Numbered from the stretch's first letter, positions 17,202-26,650 are shown. The stretch: 64,000 nt of DNA from Acetobacter fallax (GCF_011516735.1 NZ_WOSX01000010.1:49931-113930), one strand, 5' to 3'. Program-made: numbers and translations. Notes: generated by a model not told the origin, from the sequence alone.

Positions 17202-17964
17202 TGGACCAGAGTCTCCGTTTCAGGAAAAAAAGAAGCACGCCGAGGAACACCAGGTAGAGCATGACGCGAACGCCCGTCCGATGCCGTTCGGCCAGGTGGG
17301 GCTGCGCCACCCAGGCGAGGAAGGTCGTAACGTCCCTGGCTTCCTGCTCCGTCGTTGCTTTTGTGCCATCGGCATATTCAATGGCGTCGTCACTGAGCGG
17401 GGGCGGCATCGCGATGGCACGCGCCTGGGCGAAACGGTTGTAGAACAGACCTGGCGGCGGGGTCACACCGGCCGGGGGCGGGCCGTATCCTGTCAGCAGC
17501 GCGTAGATCCGGTCTGGCCCGCCGGGATAGACTTCCGCGAGCCGCGACTGATCCGGCGGAATCACGGCGCCGGGGATCAGTCCCTGAGCGATCGGCGGGG
17601 TTGGGAAGGAATCATCGGCGGTTGCGGAGCGCATGGCGGGGGCACCGTCTGTGCCGATCCCGTCCGGAATTTTGTGACTGGCCGCGATGGCCTGGACCTG
17701 CGCGGCGTTCAGTCCCATGCCGGCGAGATCGCCGAACCGAACATGCTGCATACCGTGGCATACAGAACAGATTTCTGCATAGACCGCGTAGCCACGCTGC
17801 ACGCTGGCGAGGTCAAAATTACCCAGCGGACCGTCAAAGCTCCAGTGCTGATGCGGCGCCTGGTCATGGGAGGGCGGATCGGCGGCGGCCGGCTGACTGA
17901 CGCCGATGAAAAGCCCTGCGGCCAGCGTTATGGCGGCTGCATATCCGGACAGAATGGTCGTCAC
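17191..17964 (-). CDS. petC: Cytochrome c1, bc1 complex
   Basis: 257 residues. A signal peptide ends near PAAA; the heme c site is Cys66, Cys69 and His70 (CSVCH). A Pro-rich lumenal segment and one C-terminal membrane anchor (VMLYLVFLGVLLFFLKRR) close the protein. It passes electrons from the Rieske protein to soluble or bound cytochrome c in the periplasm. Its ATG overlaps the petB stop (ATGA), and the downstream mtnP overlaps it by 11 bases. Confidence 0.95.
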   Translation of the reverse strand: MTTILSGYAAAITLAAGLFIGVSQPAAADPPSHDQAPHQHWSFDGPLGNFDLASVQRGYAVYAEICSVCHGMQHVRFGDLAGMGLNAAQVQAIAASHKIPDGIGTDGAPAMRSATADDSFPTPPIAQGLIPGAVIPPDQSRLAEVYPGGPDRIYALLTGYGPPPAGVTPPPGLFYNRFAQARAIAMPPPLSDDAIEYADGTKATTEQEARDVTTFLAWVAQPHLAERHRTGVRVMLYLVFLGVLLFFLKRRLWSNVH

Positions 17965-19256
17965 CGCGCGTCTCCCACCCGGATCATCGAGCCGTAGGCC
18001 AGCGCGGCATTTTCACGGCGCGAGACCAGCGGCATCAGCACGAGGAAATGCAGGTAGTAATAAAGTGTGGCGAGCTGGCCGACGTAAAGCCAGGCGCCTT
18101 CCACATGGTGCTTTCCGGCAAATCCCAGAAGAATGAAGGACATGACCAGGGCGATCATCCCGATCCGGTAAACCGGGCGGTTGCGGGCGGAGCGGATGGG
18201 TGATGTGTCCAGCCATGGGGTGATGAACAGCACCAGAATGGCGCCGACAGAGGCCACCAGGCCGCCGAATTTGGACGGGATTGACTGGAGGATTCCGTAG
18301 AAGGGCAGGAAATACCACTCGGGTTCGATATCAGCCGGTGTGTGCAGCGGGTTGGCGGGGCGATAATTCTCGGGCTCGGAGATCAGCGTCGGGAAGAAGA
18401 AGAGGACGGCCGCGAAGATGAGTGCGAACACGACAAGGCCGAGGCCATCTTTCACCGTGAAATAGGGATGGAACGGCAATGTCTGTTCGGGTTCTTTTGC
18501 CGGCAGGCCCGTGGGGTTTCCCGGACCTGCGACATGCAGGGCCGCGAGGTGCAGTCCGACGATGCCGACGATACCGAACGCCAGGGTGAAATGCAGCACG
18601 AACAGATGATGGAGCGTTACATCACCGGGCTGATCGCCGCCGAGGAACAGACGTTCAAGAAACGGGCCGATCCCGGGCACGGCACCGATGGCTTTGCCTG
18701 CGACATCGGCGCCCCAGTAGGACATCTGGCCCCAGGGGAGGACGTATCCCGCGAAGGCCGTGACCATCACCATTGCCAGCAGCGCGACGCCGATCAGCCA
18801 CAACACTTCACGCGGGGCCTTGTAGGAGCCGTAATAGAGTCCGCGAAACAGGTGTACATACAGCGCGGCGAGAAAGAGGCTGGCGCCGGTCATATGCATT
18901 GAACGCAGCAGCCATCCTGCCGGGAGGCGGCGTTCAATAGCTTCCACGGAGGCGAAAGCGCCTGCTGCGGTGGGCGTGTAATTCATTGCCAGCGCGAGAC
19001 CGGACAGCAGCATCAGCACCAGCACGACTGTGAGCATGGCGCCGACTGTCCAGAGCGCGTTCAGCGAGCGCGGCATCGGGAAGCGGATATATTCGGTGCG
19101 AAACGCACTCACCACGGGCAGGCGGGCGTCCAGCCAGCCGGAAAATCCTGTCATGTCGCTGTTCTGCGGGCTGTCATCGCCGGTGGCACCGGTTTCTGCC
19201 GTATGTCTGGAAGGCGGACCCGCCATTGCTGCTCCCCGTTTTCCGATCGCATTCAC
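17961..19256 (-). CDS. petB: Cytochrome b, bc1 complex
   Basis: 431 residues from ATG 19256; the first 34 residues are Ala/Gly/Ser-rich, and an internal ATG (MTGFSGWLDARLP) gives the more usual start. Eight membrane helices are readable. Heme-binding histidines occur in SMHMTGASLFLAALYVHLF and HHLFVLHFTLAFG, and the quinol-oxidation motif PEWY is in EPEWYFLPFYGIL. It is the proton-translocating core of ubiquinol-cytochrome c reductase. The Rieske gene petA, usually directly upstream, is absent; hemF is divergent there instead. Confidence 0.96.
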   Translation of the reverse strand: MNAIGKRGAAMAGPPSRHTAETGATGDDSPQNSDMTGFSGWLDARLPVVSAFRTEYIRFPMPRSLNALWTVGAMLTVVLVLMLLSGLALAMNYTPTAAGAFASVEAIERRLPAGWLLRSMHMTGASLFLAALYVHLFRGLYYGSYKAPREVLWLIGVALLAMVMVTAFAGYVLPWGQMSYWGADVAGKAIGAVPGIGPFLERLFLGGDQPGDVTLHHLFVLHFTLAFGIVGIVGLHLAALHVAGPGNPTGLPAKEPEQTLPFHPYFTVKDGLGLVVFALIFAAVLFFFPTLISEPENYRPANPLHTPADIEPEWYFLPFYGILQSIPSKFGGLVASVGAILVLFITPWLDTSPIRSARNRPVYRIGMIALVMSFILLGFAGKHHVEGAWLYVGQLATLYYYLHFLVLMPLVSRRENAALAYGSMIRVGDAR

Positions 19257-19458
19257 GGCCGGTCTGCATAGTCCGGCTTCGATCCGGTCGCCGCGTGTTT
19301 AGCGGCGGCCGACCCGCTCTTGCAATGATTTACGGGATAGCGCACCCCTTGTCGCGTTCGTGAACCCGTCGATCTGTCGGGAATGAGGAGCGGTGCGGCT
19401 GGCGGAACGGGATGCTGGTCGCCGGGACGGATGAGACCAGAGCAGGAGAAAACCGGCC

Positions 19459-20421
19459 ATGGCTGAGATGGAAGCGGTGAAAAACGGCGAGGCTGGCGGG
19501 ACTGAATCGGGTGCCTCCGAAGCCACCAGGCAGGCTTATGAGGCGCTTAAGCCGCAGGCCCGGCAGTGGTTCGAGACGTTGCGCGACCGGATCTGCGGTG
19601 TTTTTGAGGCCATTGAGGATGAGGCGACCGCGCGGCTCTCTCCTGCTCTGCCCGGACGGGAGACGGCCGGGCGCTTTGAGCGTACGCCGTGGCAGCGCGA
19701 GCCGGATGCGGGGGCACACACTGAAGGCGGCGGTGTGATGAGCCTGATGCGTGGACGTGTCTTCGAGAAGGTGGGCGTCAATGTTTCCACCGTTGAGGGC
19801 GAGTTCAGTCCTGAATTTCGAAAGAATATCCCCGGCGCTTCTGAAGATCCCCGGTTTTTTGCGACCGGCATCAGCCTGGTGGCTCATATGAGCAGTCCGC
19901 TGGTGCCTGCGGCGCATTTTAACACGCGGATGATCGTGACCACGCGGGGCTGGTTTGGCGGTGGTGGCGACATCACCCCTATGTTTCCTGAGAGCGCGGA
20001 AGCACAGGAGGACGCGGCTCGGTTCCATGCTGGTTTTGAGCGTGCCTGTGCGCGGCATGACCCGGAATATTATCCCCGCTTCAAAGCGTGGTGCGACAAA
20101 TACTTTTATCTGCCTCACCGCATGGAACCGCGTGGGCTGGGCGGGATTTTCTACGACCACCTCAACAGCGGTCATCCGGAGATGGACTTCGCTTTTACCC
20201 GCGATGTGGGGCTGGCTTTTCTTGAGACTTATCCGGAGATCATCCGGTCTCGCATGATGGAGCCGTGGACGCCGGAGGAACGCGAGGCGCAGCTGATCCG
20301 TCGTGGCCGGTATGTTGAATTCAACCTCCTGCATGACCGCGGCACATTGTTCGGCCTGAAAACGGGCGGCCACACGGAGGCGATTCTGATGAGTCTGCCA
20401 CCTGAGGTGAGATGGCCATGA
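19459..20421 (+). CDS. hemF: Oxygen-dependent coproporphyrinogen III oxidase
   Basis: 320 residues. Characteristic stretches include [20 protein letters not shown] near residue 135, [19 protein letters not shown] near 162, and [20 protein letters not shown] near the end. It uses O2 to oxidatively decarboxylate coproporphyrinogen III, the aerobic counterpart of HemN. A poorly conserved 30-residue N-terminal extension precedes the domain. AGGAG lies about ten bases before ATG 19459. It is divergent from petB, so one intergenic region of about 200 bases controls both respiratory and heme genes. Confidence 0.96.
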   Translation: MAEMEAVKNGEAGGTESGASEATRQAYEALKPQARQWFETLRDRICGVFEAIEDEATARLSPALPGRETAGRFERTPWQREPDAGAHTEGGGVMSLMRGRVFEKVGVNVSTVEGEFSPEFRKNIPGASEDPRFFATGISLVAHMSSPLVPAAHFNTRMIVTTRGWFGGGGDITPMFPESAEAQEDAARFHAGFERACARHDPEYYPRFKAWCDKYFYLPHRMEPRGLGGIFYDHLNSGHPEMDFAFTRDVGLAFLETYPEIIRSRMMEPWTPEEREAQLIRRGRYVEFNLLHDRGTLFGLKTGGHTEAILMSLPPEVRWP

Positions 20422-20522
20422 TCCGGCCTTGATCGGGTTTTACGGAATATCAGCGAAAGTACGATGCACGATATCCGGTGATCACGCAGACCAGACGATA
20501 ACTGAAGACGAAAGGAGCAGAC

Positions 20523-20567
20523 ATGCCGTCGCGCCCGGCCCGGATATTCAGAGCGCATCCACCGTGA
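20523..20567 (+). CDS. Possible 14-residue leader ORF coupled to the next gene
   Basis: An ATG with an excellent AAAGGAG at proper spacing opens a 14-residue frame (MPSRPARIFRAHPP) whose TGA overlaps the GTG start of the Tat protein gene as GTGA. This suggests translational coupling. Alternatively, a single-base indel has split one frame. The peptide itself shows no leader-like codon runs. Confidence 0.4.
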   Translation: MPSRPARIFRAHPP

Positions 20568-21676
20568 CTCGCCCGCCCCTTTCGGCGACGCGACGTTCGG
20601 TCCTTCGCGCGTCTCTTTCCCTGATGACGGGTGCCACGGCCCTGAGGGTCGGGGCGACATCCCGTGCCGAAGCAGCGCAGCCGAATCGACTGAGCGGTTT
20701 TCAGACGATCGCCGCATCGCGCCCGGCTCCGATAATCGGGACGCCGACGATGATCGTGGCCGGCACCAGCGGTCCTGCCCGATGGGCCCCTGTTCTTGCT
20801 CCGGCTTTTTCTGAGGCTCTGCCCACGGATGGTCTCATTTCGGTGCAATCCTCGGCCGGACGGGACGGGGTTACGGGCGCTAACAAATTTGAATCCCAGA
20901 GCGGCGGCGAGACGATCACCACCCTGCTGGTGCCAGGGGCGGCAATTCTGGCGGCTCTTGCCGGGAGTTCCCGGGTTCATTTCGACTATCAGCGCTGGTT
21001 GCCGGTCTTTCTGAGCGTCGGTTCTCCTGTGGTGATAGGACGGGTCAATTTTCGCCGTTCATTCCGCATGTTTCTCGGGGATCATCCGGTTCGTATTGCG
21101 GTCTCGACTCCGGACGGACCTGAACTGCCGACCCTTCTGGCCATGACCATCCTGTCGATGCGTCCGGTTCCCGTCAGCGGCCTTGCCTCATCTGAAGCCG
21201 CGCTCGACGCGCTCCGGAAAGGTGAAGTCGACGTGGTCCAGTTACCGGCTGCGGCGGCACAGTCTGACATGCTGAGCAGTCTCGCGCAGGAAGGATTTGA
21301 GGTTCTCTTTGCTCTTGGCCAGCAGGCAGACAGTGATCTGCCTGATTTTGCCAGCCGCTACATGGCGTTACGCGGGCATGCGCCGCAGCATCCGCTTTAC
21401 CAGGCCTGTTGCAGCACTGCGGCGGCGGCGGGAATGGATGCGGCCCTTGTGCTGCCCATGCTGACCCCTCCGGCTCAGACGGCGCGGTGGCGGCATGCCG
21501 CTCAGCTTGCGGCCCTGCGCCCGGACGTCATGGCTATGGCGAAAGCGGGTGACACACGTGCTCTGGCCGGGCCGGATGTTGCGACGTTCTACCGCAGTCT
21601 GACGCCGGATCTGTCGGGGGTTCTGGCATTGCGGCGCTGGCTGGCGGAGCGTTCGCCGGGGTGGCGTTCGGGGTAA
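20564..21676 (+). CDS. TctC/Bug-like periplasmic solute-binding protein, Tat-exported
   Basis: 370 residues from the GTG at 20564. This start was chosen because it gives a proper twin-arginine signal (SATRRSVLRASLSLMTGAT) near residues 7-25, while the frame upstream to 20429 reads like non-coding DNA. After the signal, the sequence has the two-lobed tripartite-tricarboxylate-receptor feel: GTPTMIVAGTSGPARW early, then HPVRIAVSTPDGPELPT and a C-terminal domain. Homology is moderate. No TctA/TctB membrane genes are nearby, so a stand-alone binding or sensor role is possible. Confidence 0.7.
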   Translation: MTRPPLSATRRSVLRASLSLMTGATALRVGATSRAEAAQPNRLSGFQTIAASRPAPIIGTPTMIVAGTSGPARWAPVLAPAFSEALPTDGLISVQSSAGRDGVTGANKFESQSGGETITTLLVPGAAILAALAGSSRVHFDYQRWLPVFLSVGSPVVIGRVNFRRSFRMFLGDHPVRIAVSTPDGPELPTLLAMTILSMRPVPVSGLASSEAALDALRKGEVDVVQLPAAAAQSDMLSSLAQEGFEVLFALGQQADSDLPDFASRYMALRGHAPQHPLYQACCSTAAAAGMDAALVLPMLTPPAQTARWRHAAQLAALRPDVMAMAKAGDTRALAGPDVATFYRSLTPDLSGVLALRRWLAERSPGWRSG

Positions 21677-21699
21677 TGTGTCGGGGGCTGTGACGCGGG

Positions 21700-21958
21700 C
21701 GCTGGCATCTTCTCAGGGCTTTGCCCGTGATGACTACCAAAGGTCTCAGACCTTTGGAATGGCTCTGTTGTTACGTTTTTATTTGTGATTTTTCAAATGG
21801 TTAGAAGAATCCGGGCTCTGCCCGAACCCGGCAGGGACCGCAGGTCCCTGCACCCCGATTTATTTACAATAAAATGGGTTTCCAGAGGTCTGTGACCTTT
21901 GGTGGGTTCCAGGGCAAAGCCCTGAGAAGATGCCGGCACTGAATGACAACAAAGCTTT
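21700..21958 (-). repeat. Composite dispersed repeat: forward fragment plus full reverse copy
   Basis: A forward fragment (21700-21758) containing CCAAAGGTCTCAGACCTTTGG leads directly into a full reverse copy (21759-21958) with ends GGCTCTGTTGTTACG and TGACAACAAAGC. The same junction CTTTGGAATGGCTCTGTT (or CTTTGGGA in one case) occurs at about 52007 and 59340, so this composite arrangement is itself repeated. Confidence 0.8.
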
Positions 21959-22011
21959 GATGCGAAGGCGTGCCTTAGCCGGGGAGCCAGGCGAGGCCCC
22001 CGTGATGCCCC

Positions 22012-23904
22012 CTACCCTTCCCGGAATTCCTCAAGCAAACGCCGGATTTCCTCTCCCTCGGTTTCAGCCAGAATGCGCCGTGCGAGCCGGTGACAATCCT
22101 CATAACGGGAGGAACGTACCACCTGTTTGACACGCGGCACGGCTGAGGCCGTCATGGAAAGAGACCGCAGGCCGAGGCCGATCAGCAAGGGTGTGATACG
22201 CGGATCGCCGGCAATTTCCCCGCAGAGCGACACAGGTTTTCGCTCGTGCAGGGCCGCCGTGACCACGCCTGAAATCATCGTCAGAACGGCGGGGTGCAGG
22301 GGATCATACAGTGATGCCACTTCCGCCGATGCTCTGTCTGTGGCGAGTGTGTACATTGTGAGATCGTTCGTCCCGATGGCGAGAAAATCGACATACCGGG
22401 CCAGCGCCTCCGCCGTCAGAGCGGCCGCGGGTGTTTCGATCATCGCGCCGAGTGGCGGAAGGGGATCGCCGATTTCAACCCCTTTTCGTTTCAGCCGTCT
22501 TGCCACACGTTCGTAGATCTCGCGGGCAGCGACGATTTCTCCGGCCAGCGTGATCATCGGGAGCAGAACCTGCACCGGCCCTTTCGCCGAGGCCCGGAGG
22601 ATCGCGGCGAACTGGGTCTCCAGCAGGGTCGGGTGCAATAGCAGCAGACGGATGCCGCGCAGACCAAGAGCGGGATTTTCGTTGTCTTCATCATCACCGG
22701 AAAAACCGATCCGCGTCAGCGCTTCGCTCTGCTTTTCGCCGCCCCAGTCCAGTACCCGGATTGTTGTCGGGTCAGAGCCCATGGCCGAGACCACACCCGA
22801 ATAAATCTCGTATTGCGCCGCCTCATCGGGCAGCGTTTCGGCATTGATGAACAGGAATTCAGTACGCAGAAGCCCGATTCCGGCAGCACCTGACTGTGCG
22901 ATCAGCGGTAGCTCGGCCGGAAGTTCAAGATTTGCCTGAAGCTGGATTTTTTCTCCGCTGGCCATGCGCGATGACAACCGCCGCAGGCGCCCGAGTTGCT
23001 GTCGTTCCCGCGCATAGGCTGAAACATGGCGGCGTGCCTGCCTGATCGTTTTTGGCGCGGGGTCACAGATGACGCGACCGGTATCGCCGTCGATCACCAG
23101 CGTGGTTCCTTCAGCGAGACCATTCAGAATGCCATGGACGGCAATCACTGACGGAATACCCAAAGCACGGAGCATGATGGCTGTGTGGCCCGTCGTCCCG
23201 CCATTTTCCAGGACGACAGCGGCAACGCGGGAGGGGTCGATCAGCGCGGCATCAGCGGGACGCAGCGTTTCGGCGACCAGAACGGCTCCGTCAGGGAACT
23301 GTCCCAGAGCAAGAAAGGGGGTTCGCATCAGATTACGGATCAGACGGCGCCCGACTTCGCGAAACTCACCGGCCCGCCGTTCTGCGGCGGCGGCATCCTC
23401 GCCGCGCAGCTTTTCTCCATCAGGCGGCACCAGCATCACTCTGGCCAGTGCTTCCGTCTCATCATGTACGGCGGCCTCGGCTGTCAACCCGTCATCAATC
23501 CGGGACATCACGCCGCGTTGCAGCCGTGAAGGCCCGAGCATGCGCTGATAGACATCCAGAAGCGGTCCGATCTCGACCTGGCTTTCCTCTGGCAGCAAAG
23601 CGAGTTTTCCGCGAAGTTTTGTCAGCTGAGTGATTGAGCGCCCGACCGCTTCGCTGAACCGCTCCCGTTCCTGATCGGGACTCAGCGTGCTCCGGCAATT
23701 ATCAGGTTCAGGCGTGGGATCTTCGCCGGTGATGAAAGCCGGCCCGATTGCGAAACCCGGGCTGACCGGCTCGCCCTGAAACTGCCGTTCGGTTGCCGCA
23801 CTGCTTTCGCTGCCACTTTCCGCGCCCCGTCGTCGCCCCGGGGATGCAACGTGCGCACCTTCTGCGGGACTTCGTGCCGTGCTGCTACGTGATGACCTGG
23901 TCAT
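22012..23904 (-). CDS. ptsI: PTS enzyme I (PEP-protein phosphotransferase)
   Basis: 630 residues. A 40-residue Ser/Arg/Ala-rich head precedes the N-terminal domain, with phosphohistidine His240 in GGTTGHTAIMLRALGIPSV. The PEP-binding TIM barrel shows GIGLLRTEFLFI, ENPALGLRGIRLLL, FLAIGTNDLTMYTLATDR and the Cys of VSLCGEIAGD. No GAF domain is present, so this is a standard EI rather than PtsP. It passes phosphate from PEP to HPr. It ends the minus-strand chain hprK-rapZ-EIIA-ptsH-ptsI. No sugar EIIB/C is in the window, so regulation rather than transport is likely. Confidence 0.95.
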   Translation of the reverse strand: MTRSSRSSTARSPAEGAHVASPGRRRGAESGSESSAATERQFQGEPVSPGFAIGPAFITGEDPTPEPDNCRSTLSPDQERERFSEAVGRSITQLTKLRGKLALLPEESQVEIGPLLDVYQRMLGPSRLQRGVMSRIDDGLTAEAAVHDETEALARVMLVPPDGEKLRGEDAAAAERRAGEFREVGRRLIRNLMRTPFLALGQFPDGAVLVAETLRPADAALIDPSRVAAVVLENGGTTGHTAIMLRALGIPSVIAVHGILNGLAEGTTLVIDGDTGRVICDPAPKTIRQARRHVSAYARERQQLGRLRRLSSRMASGEKIQLQANLELPAELPLIAQSGAAGIGLLRTEFLFINAETLPDEAAQYEIYSGVVSAMGSDPTTIRVLDWGGEKQSEALTRIGFSGDDEDNENPALGLRGIRLLLLHPTLLETQFAAILRASAKGPVQVLLPMITLAGEIVAAREIYERVARRLKRKGVEIGDPLPPLGAMIETPAAALTAEALARYVDFLAIGTNDLTMYTLATDRASAEVASLYDPLHPAVLTMISGVVTAALHERKPVSLCGEIAGDPRITPLLIGLGLRSLSMTASAVPRVKQVVRSSRYEDCHRLARRILAETEGEEIRRLLEEFREG

Positions 23905-23987
23905 GGATTCGCCAACCTGCAGTTCCCGTGGCGGTTCCGGTCACCGTGTCCCAGCGAGGCCCATGCCTGCATCCGCCGTTTTTATTC

Positions 23988-24287
23988 TTATTCGCCTTCG
24001 TCGAAACCCGCCTCAACAAGTTCTGCAAGCGCTGACAGCGCTTCTTCTGCCTGCGGCCCCGTCGCCCGGAGGGTGATTGTAGCACCGACGCCGGCACCAA
24101 GCATCATCAGCCCCATGATCGAGCAGGCCGGAACGGTTTCCTGTTCGTAAGTCACGCTGATATCTGCGGCCCAGAGTTCCGCCACGGAAACGAATTTTGC
24201 CGAGGCGCGGGCATGCAGTCCTTTCACGTTGACGATGGTCACCAGGCGCGTGATTTCCTCTGACTGCACTGAAGCTGACGCTGTCAT
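23988..24287 (-). CDS. ptsH: PTS phosphocarrier HPr
   Basis: 99 residues. Active His25 lies in VKGLHARASAKF and the regulatory serine is Ser56 in ACSIMGLMMLGAG, the residue phosphorylated by HprK. The C-terminus is acidic (VEAGFDEGE). It begins immediately after the EIIA stop with no gap, so the two are translationally linked. It carries phosphate from EI to EIIA; the Ser site ties it to HprK encoded 2 kb upstream. Confidence 0.95.
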   Translation of the reverse strand: MTASASVQSEEITRLVTIVNVKGLHARASAKFVSVAELWAADISVTYEQETVPACSIMGLMMLGAGVGATITLRATGPQAEEALSALAELVEAGFDEGE

Positions 24288-24803
24288 TCAGCTGACAGCT
24301 CTTCGGGGCACCGTGACCGGAGGCGGAGACACCGTGACAGGCTGAGGATGCAGGGTATGGACTTTGCTGGCGGCTTCTTCCGCGCAGCGTCTCGCTCCGT
24401 CGAGGCATTGCTGCGGCAGATGTGACGCGCAGTTGATGTATTTACGTGCGGCTTCCTCGGCCAGCGCCGTGCATTCGCCCAGCGTGTGAGTTTCACGCAT
24501 CTGGGCAAGCTTGACGAGCATCGGCAGATTGGCACCACCGAGAACCTCGATCCGGCCGGGCAGCATCATCGCAACGGCAAGGTTAGAGGGTGTGCTGCCG
24601 AACATGTCGGTCACCAGCATCACGCCATCACCGTGATCGACTTCCCTGATCCGGGCTTCCAGTTCGAGTCGCCGCTGCTGCAGATCGTCATCGGCACCGA
24701 CACTGACGGTCTCAAGCTGCGTCTGCGGACCGACAACATGCTCCATGGTTTCCCGCAGAGCCACGCCCAGCGCGCCCTGGGTCACCAGAATAATGCCTAT
24801 CAT
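24288..24803 (-). CDS. PTS EIIA of the mannose type, catalytic His replaced by Gln
   Basis: 171 residues. The fold begins MIGIILVTQGALG and has the usual VMLVTDMFGSTPSNLA and LGGANLPMLVKLAQMR. In EIIA(Man) proteins the phosphorylated His sits in a THG motif at residue 9-10; here the codon is CAG, Gln9 (24777-24779). Phosphorylation from HPr should therefore fail unless another residue serves. A Pro/Val-rich tail after residue 150 is added. It overlaps rapZ by four bases and abuts ptsH. In related bacteria this EIIA is the output of the phosphorelay. Confidence 0.9.
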   Translation of the reverse strand: MIGIILVTQGALGVALRETMEHVVGPQTQLETVSVGADDDLQQRRLELEARIREVDHGDGVMLVTDMFGSTPSNLAVAMMLPGRIEVLGGANLPMLVKLAQMRETHTLGECTALAEEAARKYINCASHLPQQCLDGARRCAEEAASKVHTLHPQPVTVSPPPVTVPRRAVS

Positions 24804-25885
24804 GCGTCTCCCCGCACCATTGATCGGTGCTCGTTCCTGTCCCGTGAAGCGCTGCCAGCTTCATCGGTTAACTCTGTATAGCCGGTTTCTGTTCCGACTT
24901 CGATACAATCGTCAGTAGCAATCTCAGTGGGCTTTCTCACCCAGCGCCACGCGGCTGTACTCAGGCCGGCGATGCCCTGACGCGCCAGTTCGCGGTGGAC
25001 CACCGCGATCGGCCACTCACCATCCGTCCCGCATGTCTCGCGGGCCGCCAGCTTTTCGGCCAGCGCTTCAACAAGCGTGACCGAGCGATGCCGGCCACCG
25101 GAGCAGCCAATGGCGATCGTGGCGTATTTCTTTCCTTCCTGCACGAAGCGCGGGATGACCAGATGCAGCATATCGCTGATCTGACCCAGAAAAGGCTCAT
25201 AATCAGGGTCGGCGGCGACATAAGCGGCCACAGGCTGATCCAGACCGGTCATCGGAGCCAGATCGGGATCATAATACGGATTCCGCAGGAAACGGGCATC
25301 AAACACCATGTCCGCTTCTCGTGGCAGTCCTGCCGGAAAGGCAAAGGACATAAGGACGACTGTCAGACCCTCATCCGCACCGCCATGCCAGTTTCCAAAC
25401 CGGGTTTCGACCAGCCGTCGCAGTTCCGGCGCGGAAAGATCCGATGTGTCGATTACCATATCGGCACAGGCGCGCAGTTCTGCGGTCAGCTCCGTCTCGG
25501 CTTCTATTCCTTCCTTGACGCTGCCGTGGGGCGCCAGAGGATGCCTGCGACGGGTGGTGGTATAGCGTCGCAGCAGAGTGCCTCTGTCCGCCGTGGCGTA
25601 GAGAAGTTCTGTCCGCAGGTGTGGATTGAGTCTCAGACGCGCAATGGCGGCCAGCACCGCCGAAGCGTCAAACCCCCGTGTTCGCGAATCCACGCCGATG
25701 GCAATCGGTCTGTCGCCTCTCGCCACGATTTCATCCAGCATTCCGAGGGGCGGATTGTCGATGACTTCATGCCCGAGATCCTCAAGAATCCTCAGAATCG
25801 AGGATTTCCCGGCACCGGAAAGCCCGGTGACAAGCAGAATATGGCGTGGCGTCGGCGTATCGTCAGCAGTCTGAGGTATCACCAT
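24800..25885 (-). CDS. rapZ: RapZ-family nucleotide-binding protein
   Basis: 361 residues from ATG 25885 (MVIPQTADD); an earlier TTG would add an unlike head. The P-loop is GLSGAGKSS near residue 20. Next come EDLGHEVIDNPP and the nucleotide-binding Asp region GVDSRTRGFD. The C-terminal domain shows SFAFPAGLPREADMVFDARFLRNP and IAIGCSGGRHRSVTLVE. In enterics RapZ binds small RNAs and GlcN6P to steer RNase E, and in other bacteria YvcJ-type relatives are GTPases. Its location between hprK and EIIA is the common alphaproteobacterial order. About 50 extra C-terminal residues are acidic and variable. Confidence 0.92.
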   Translation of the reverse strand: MVIPQTADDTPTPRHILLVTGLSGAGKSSILRILEDLGHEVIDNPPLGMLDEIVARGDRPIAIGVDSRTRGFDASAVLAAIARLRLNPHLRTELLYATADRGTLLRRYTTTRRRHPLAPHGSVKEGIEAETELTAELRACADMVIDTSDLSAPELRRLVETRFGNWHGGADEGLTVVLMSFAFPAGLPREADMVFDARFLRNPYYDPDLAPMTGLDQPVAAYVAADPDYEPFLGQISDMLHLVIPRFVQEGKKYATIAIGCSGGRHRSVTLVEALAEKLAARETCGTDGEWPIAVVHRELARQGIAGLSTAAWRWVRKPTEIATDDCIEVGTETGYTELTDEAGSASRDRNEHRSMVRGDA

Positions 25886-26072
25886 GAAACCGGAGAAGCA
25901 CCCTGCGCGAGAAACGAAGATCGAAAACAAAGCTGAACCGGATCAGCAGGCCCGGTGCAGCAAGTAATCACGGATAGCTCTGCGTCATGCAGCCCGTCCG
26001 GCGGTAACGCCTGTCGTAACGTTCGGACATAATATATCAGATCGGGACACCTTCGACACTATTTTGTCAAAT

Positions 26073-26531
26073 TTAGTCATCTCCGGTCAGCATGGCGCCC
26101 TGCGGGAGAAGAAGGGCTCGCCCGGTCAGGCAGTCCAGGGCGAGGTCGATCCTGTCGGGTGAAGACGCCATCATCCCGTCCAGCCAGATTACGGGAAGGC
26201 CTGTCTGAGGGTCATGCGCCTTATCCATTTCCGGAAGACGCGGAGCGTTAACGCCGTTGCCCGTGAGCCGGACCATCAGGACCACACACACCGATTCAGT
26301 GAAAGACCGGCGGACGATTCCCCAGCCCCGCATTTCGACCAGTCCCTGCAGCGCCACCGGCGCCCGGGCCACGCCGTTCTCCAGTTCCACCCTGTCATCC
26401 GCGACCAGCCCGTAACCCCGTGCAATCAGCCTGAGGAGCAGATCGGACTTTCCTGTGCCGGGAGCGCCGAGAATGAGCACGCCGGTTTCGCCGCGTGCGG
26501 CGCAGCAGGCGTGGAGCCGCATGATGGTCAT
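26073..26531 (-). CDS. hprK: HPr kinase/phosphorylase, short alphaproteobacterial form
   Basis: 152 residues from ATG 26531; only the C-terminal kinase domain is present, as is normal in alphaproteobacteria. The Walker A loop is ILGAPGTGKSDLLLRLI near residue 25, followed by LVADDRVEL and the HprK signature LVEMRGWGIVRRSF near 65-78. It should phosphorylate HPr on Ser56 using ATP and reverse it with phosphate. The gene leads the PTS chain with about 190 bases before rapZ, and is divergent from the RidA-like gene. Confidence 0.92.
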   Translation of the reverse strand: MTIMRLHACCAARGETGVLILGAPGTGKSDLLLRLIARGYGLVADDRVELENGVARAPVALQGLVEMRGWGIVRRSFTESVCVVLMVRLTGNGVNAPRLPEMDKAHDPQTGLPVIWLDGMMASSPDRIDLALDCLTGRALLLPQGAMLTGDD

Positions 26532-26650
26532 CCGCAGTATCTCATCCCAATCCGTTACGCCTGAGGAGCATTGCCGAAAAGAAACATCTTCCTTTTTCGG
26601 GCAAGGCCGATTATGACAATTCTGTGACCTTTCGGAAGGGGTGGCCAGCC

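Noticed and set aside
19330..20373. A 347-codon open frame opposite hemF.
   Set aside because: It is a shadow of the GC-rich hemF gene and shows no family motifs.
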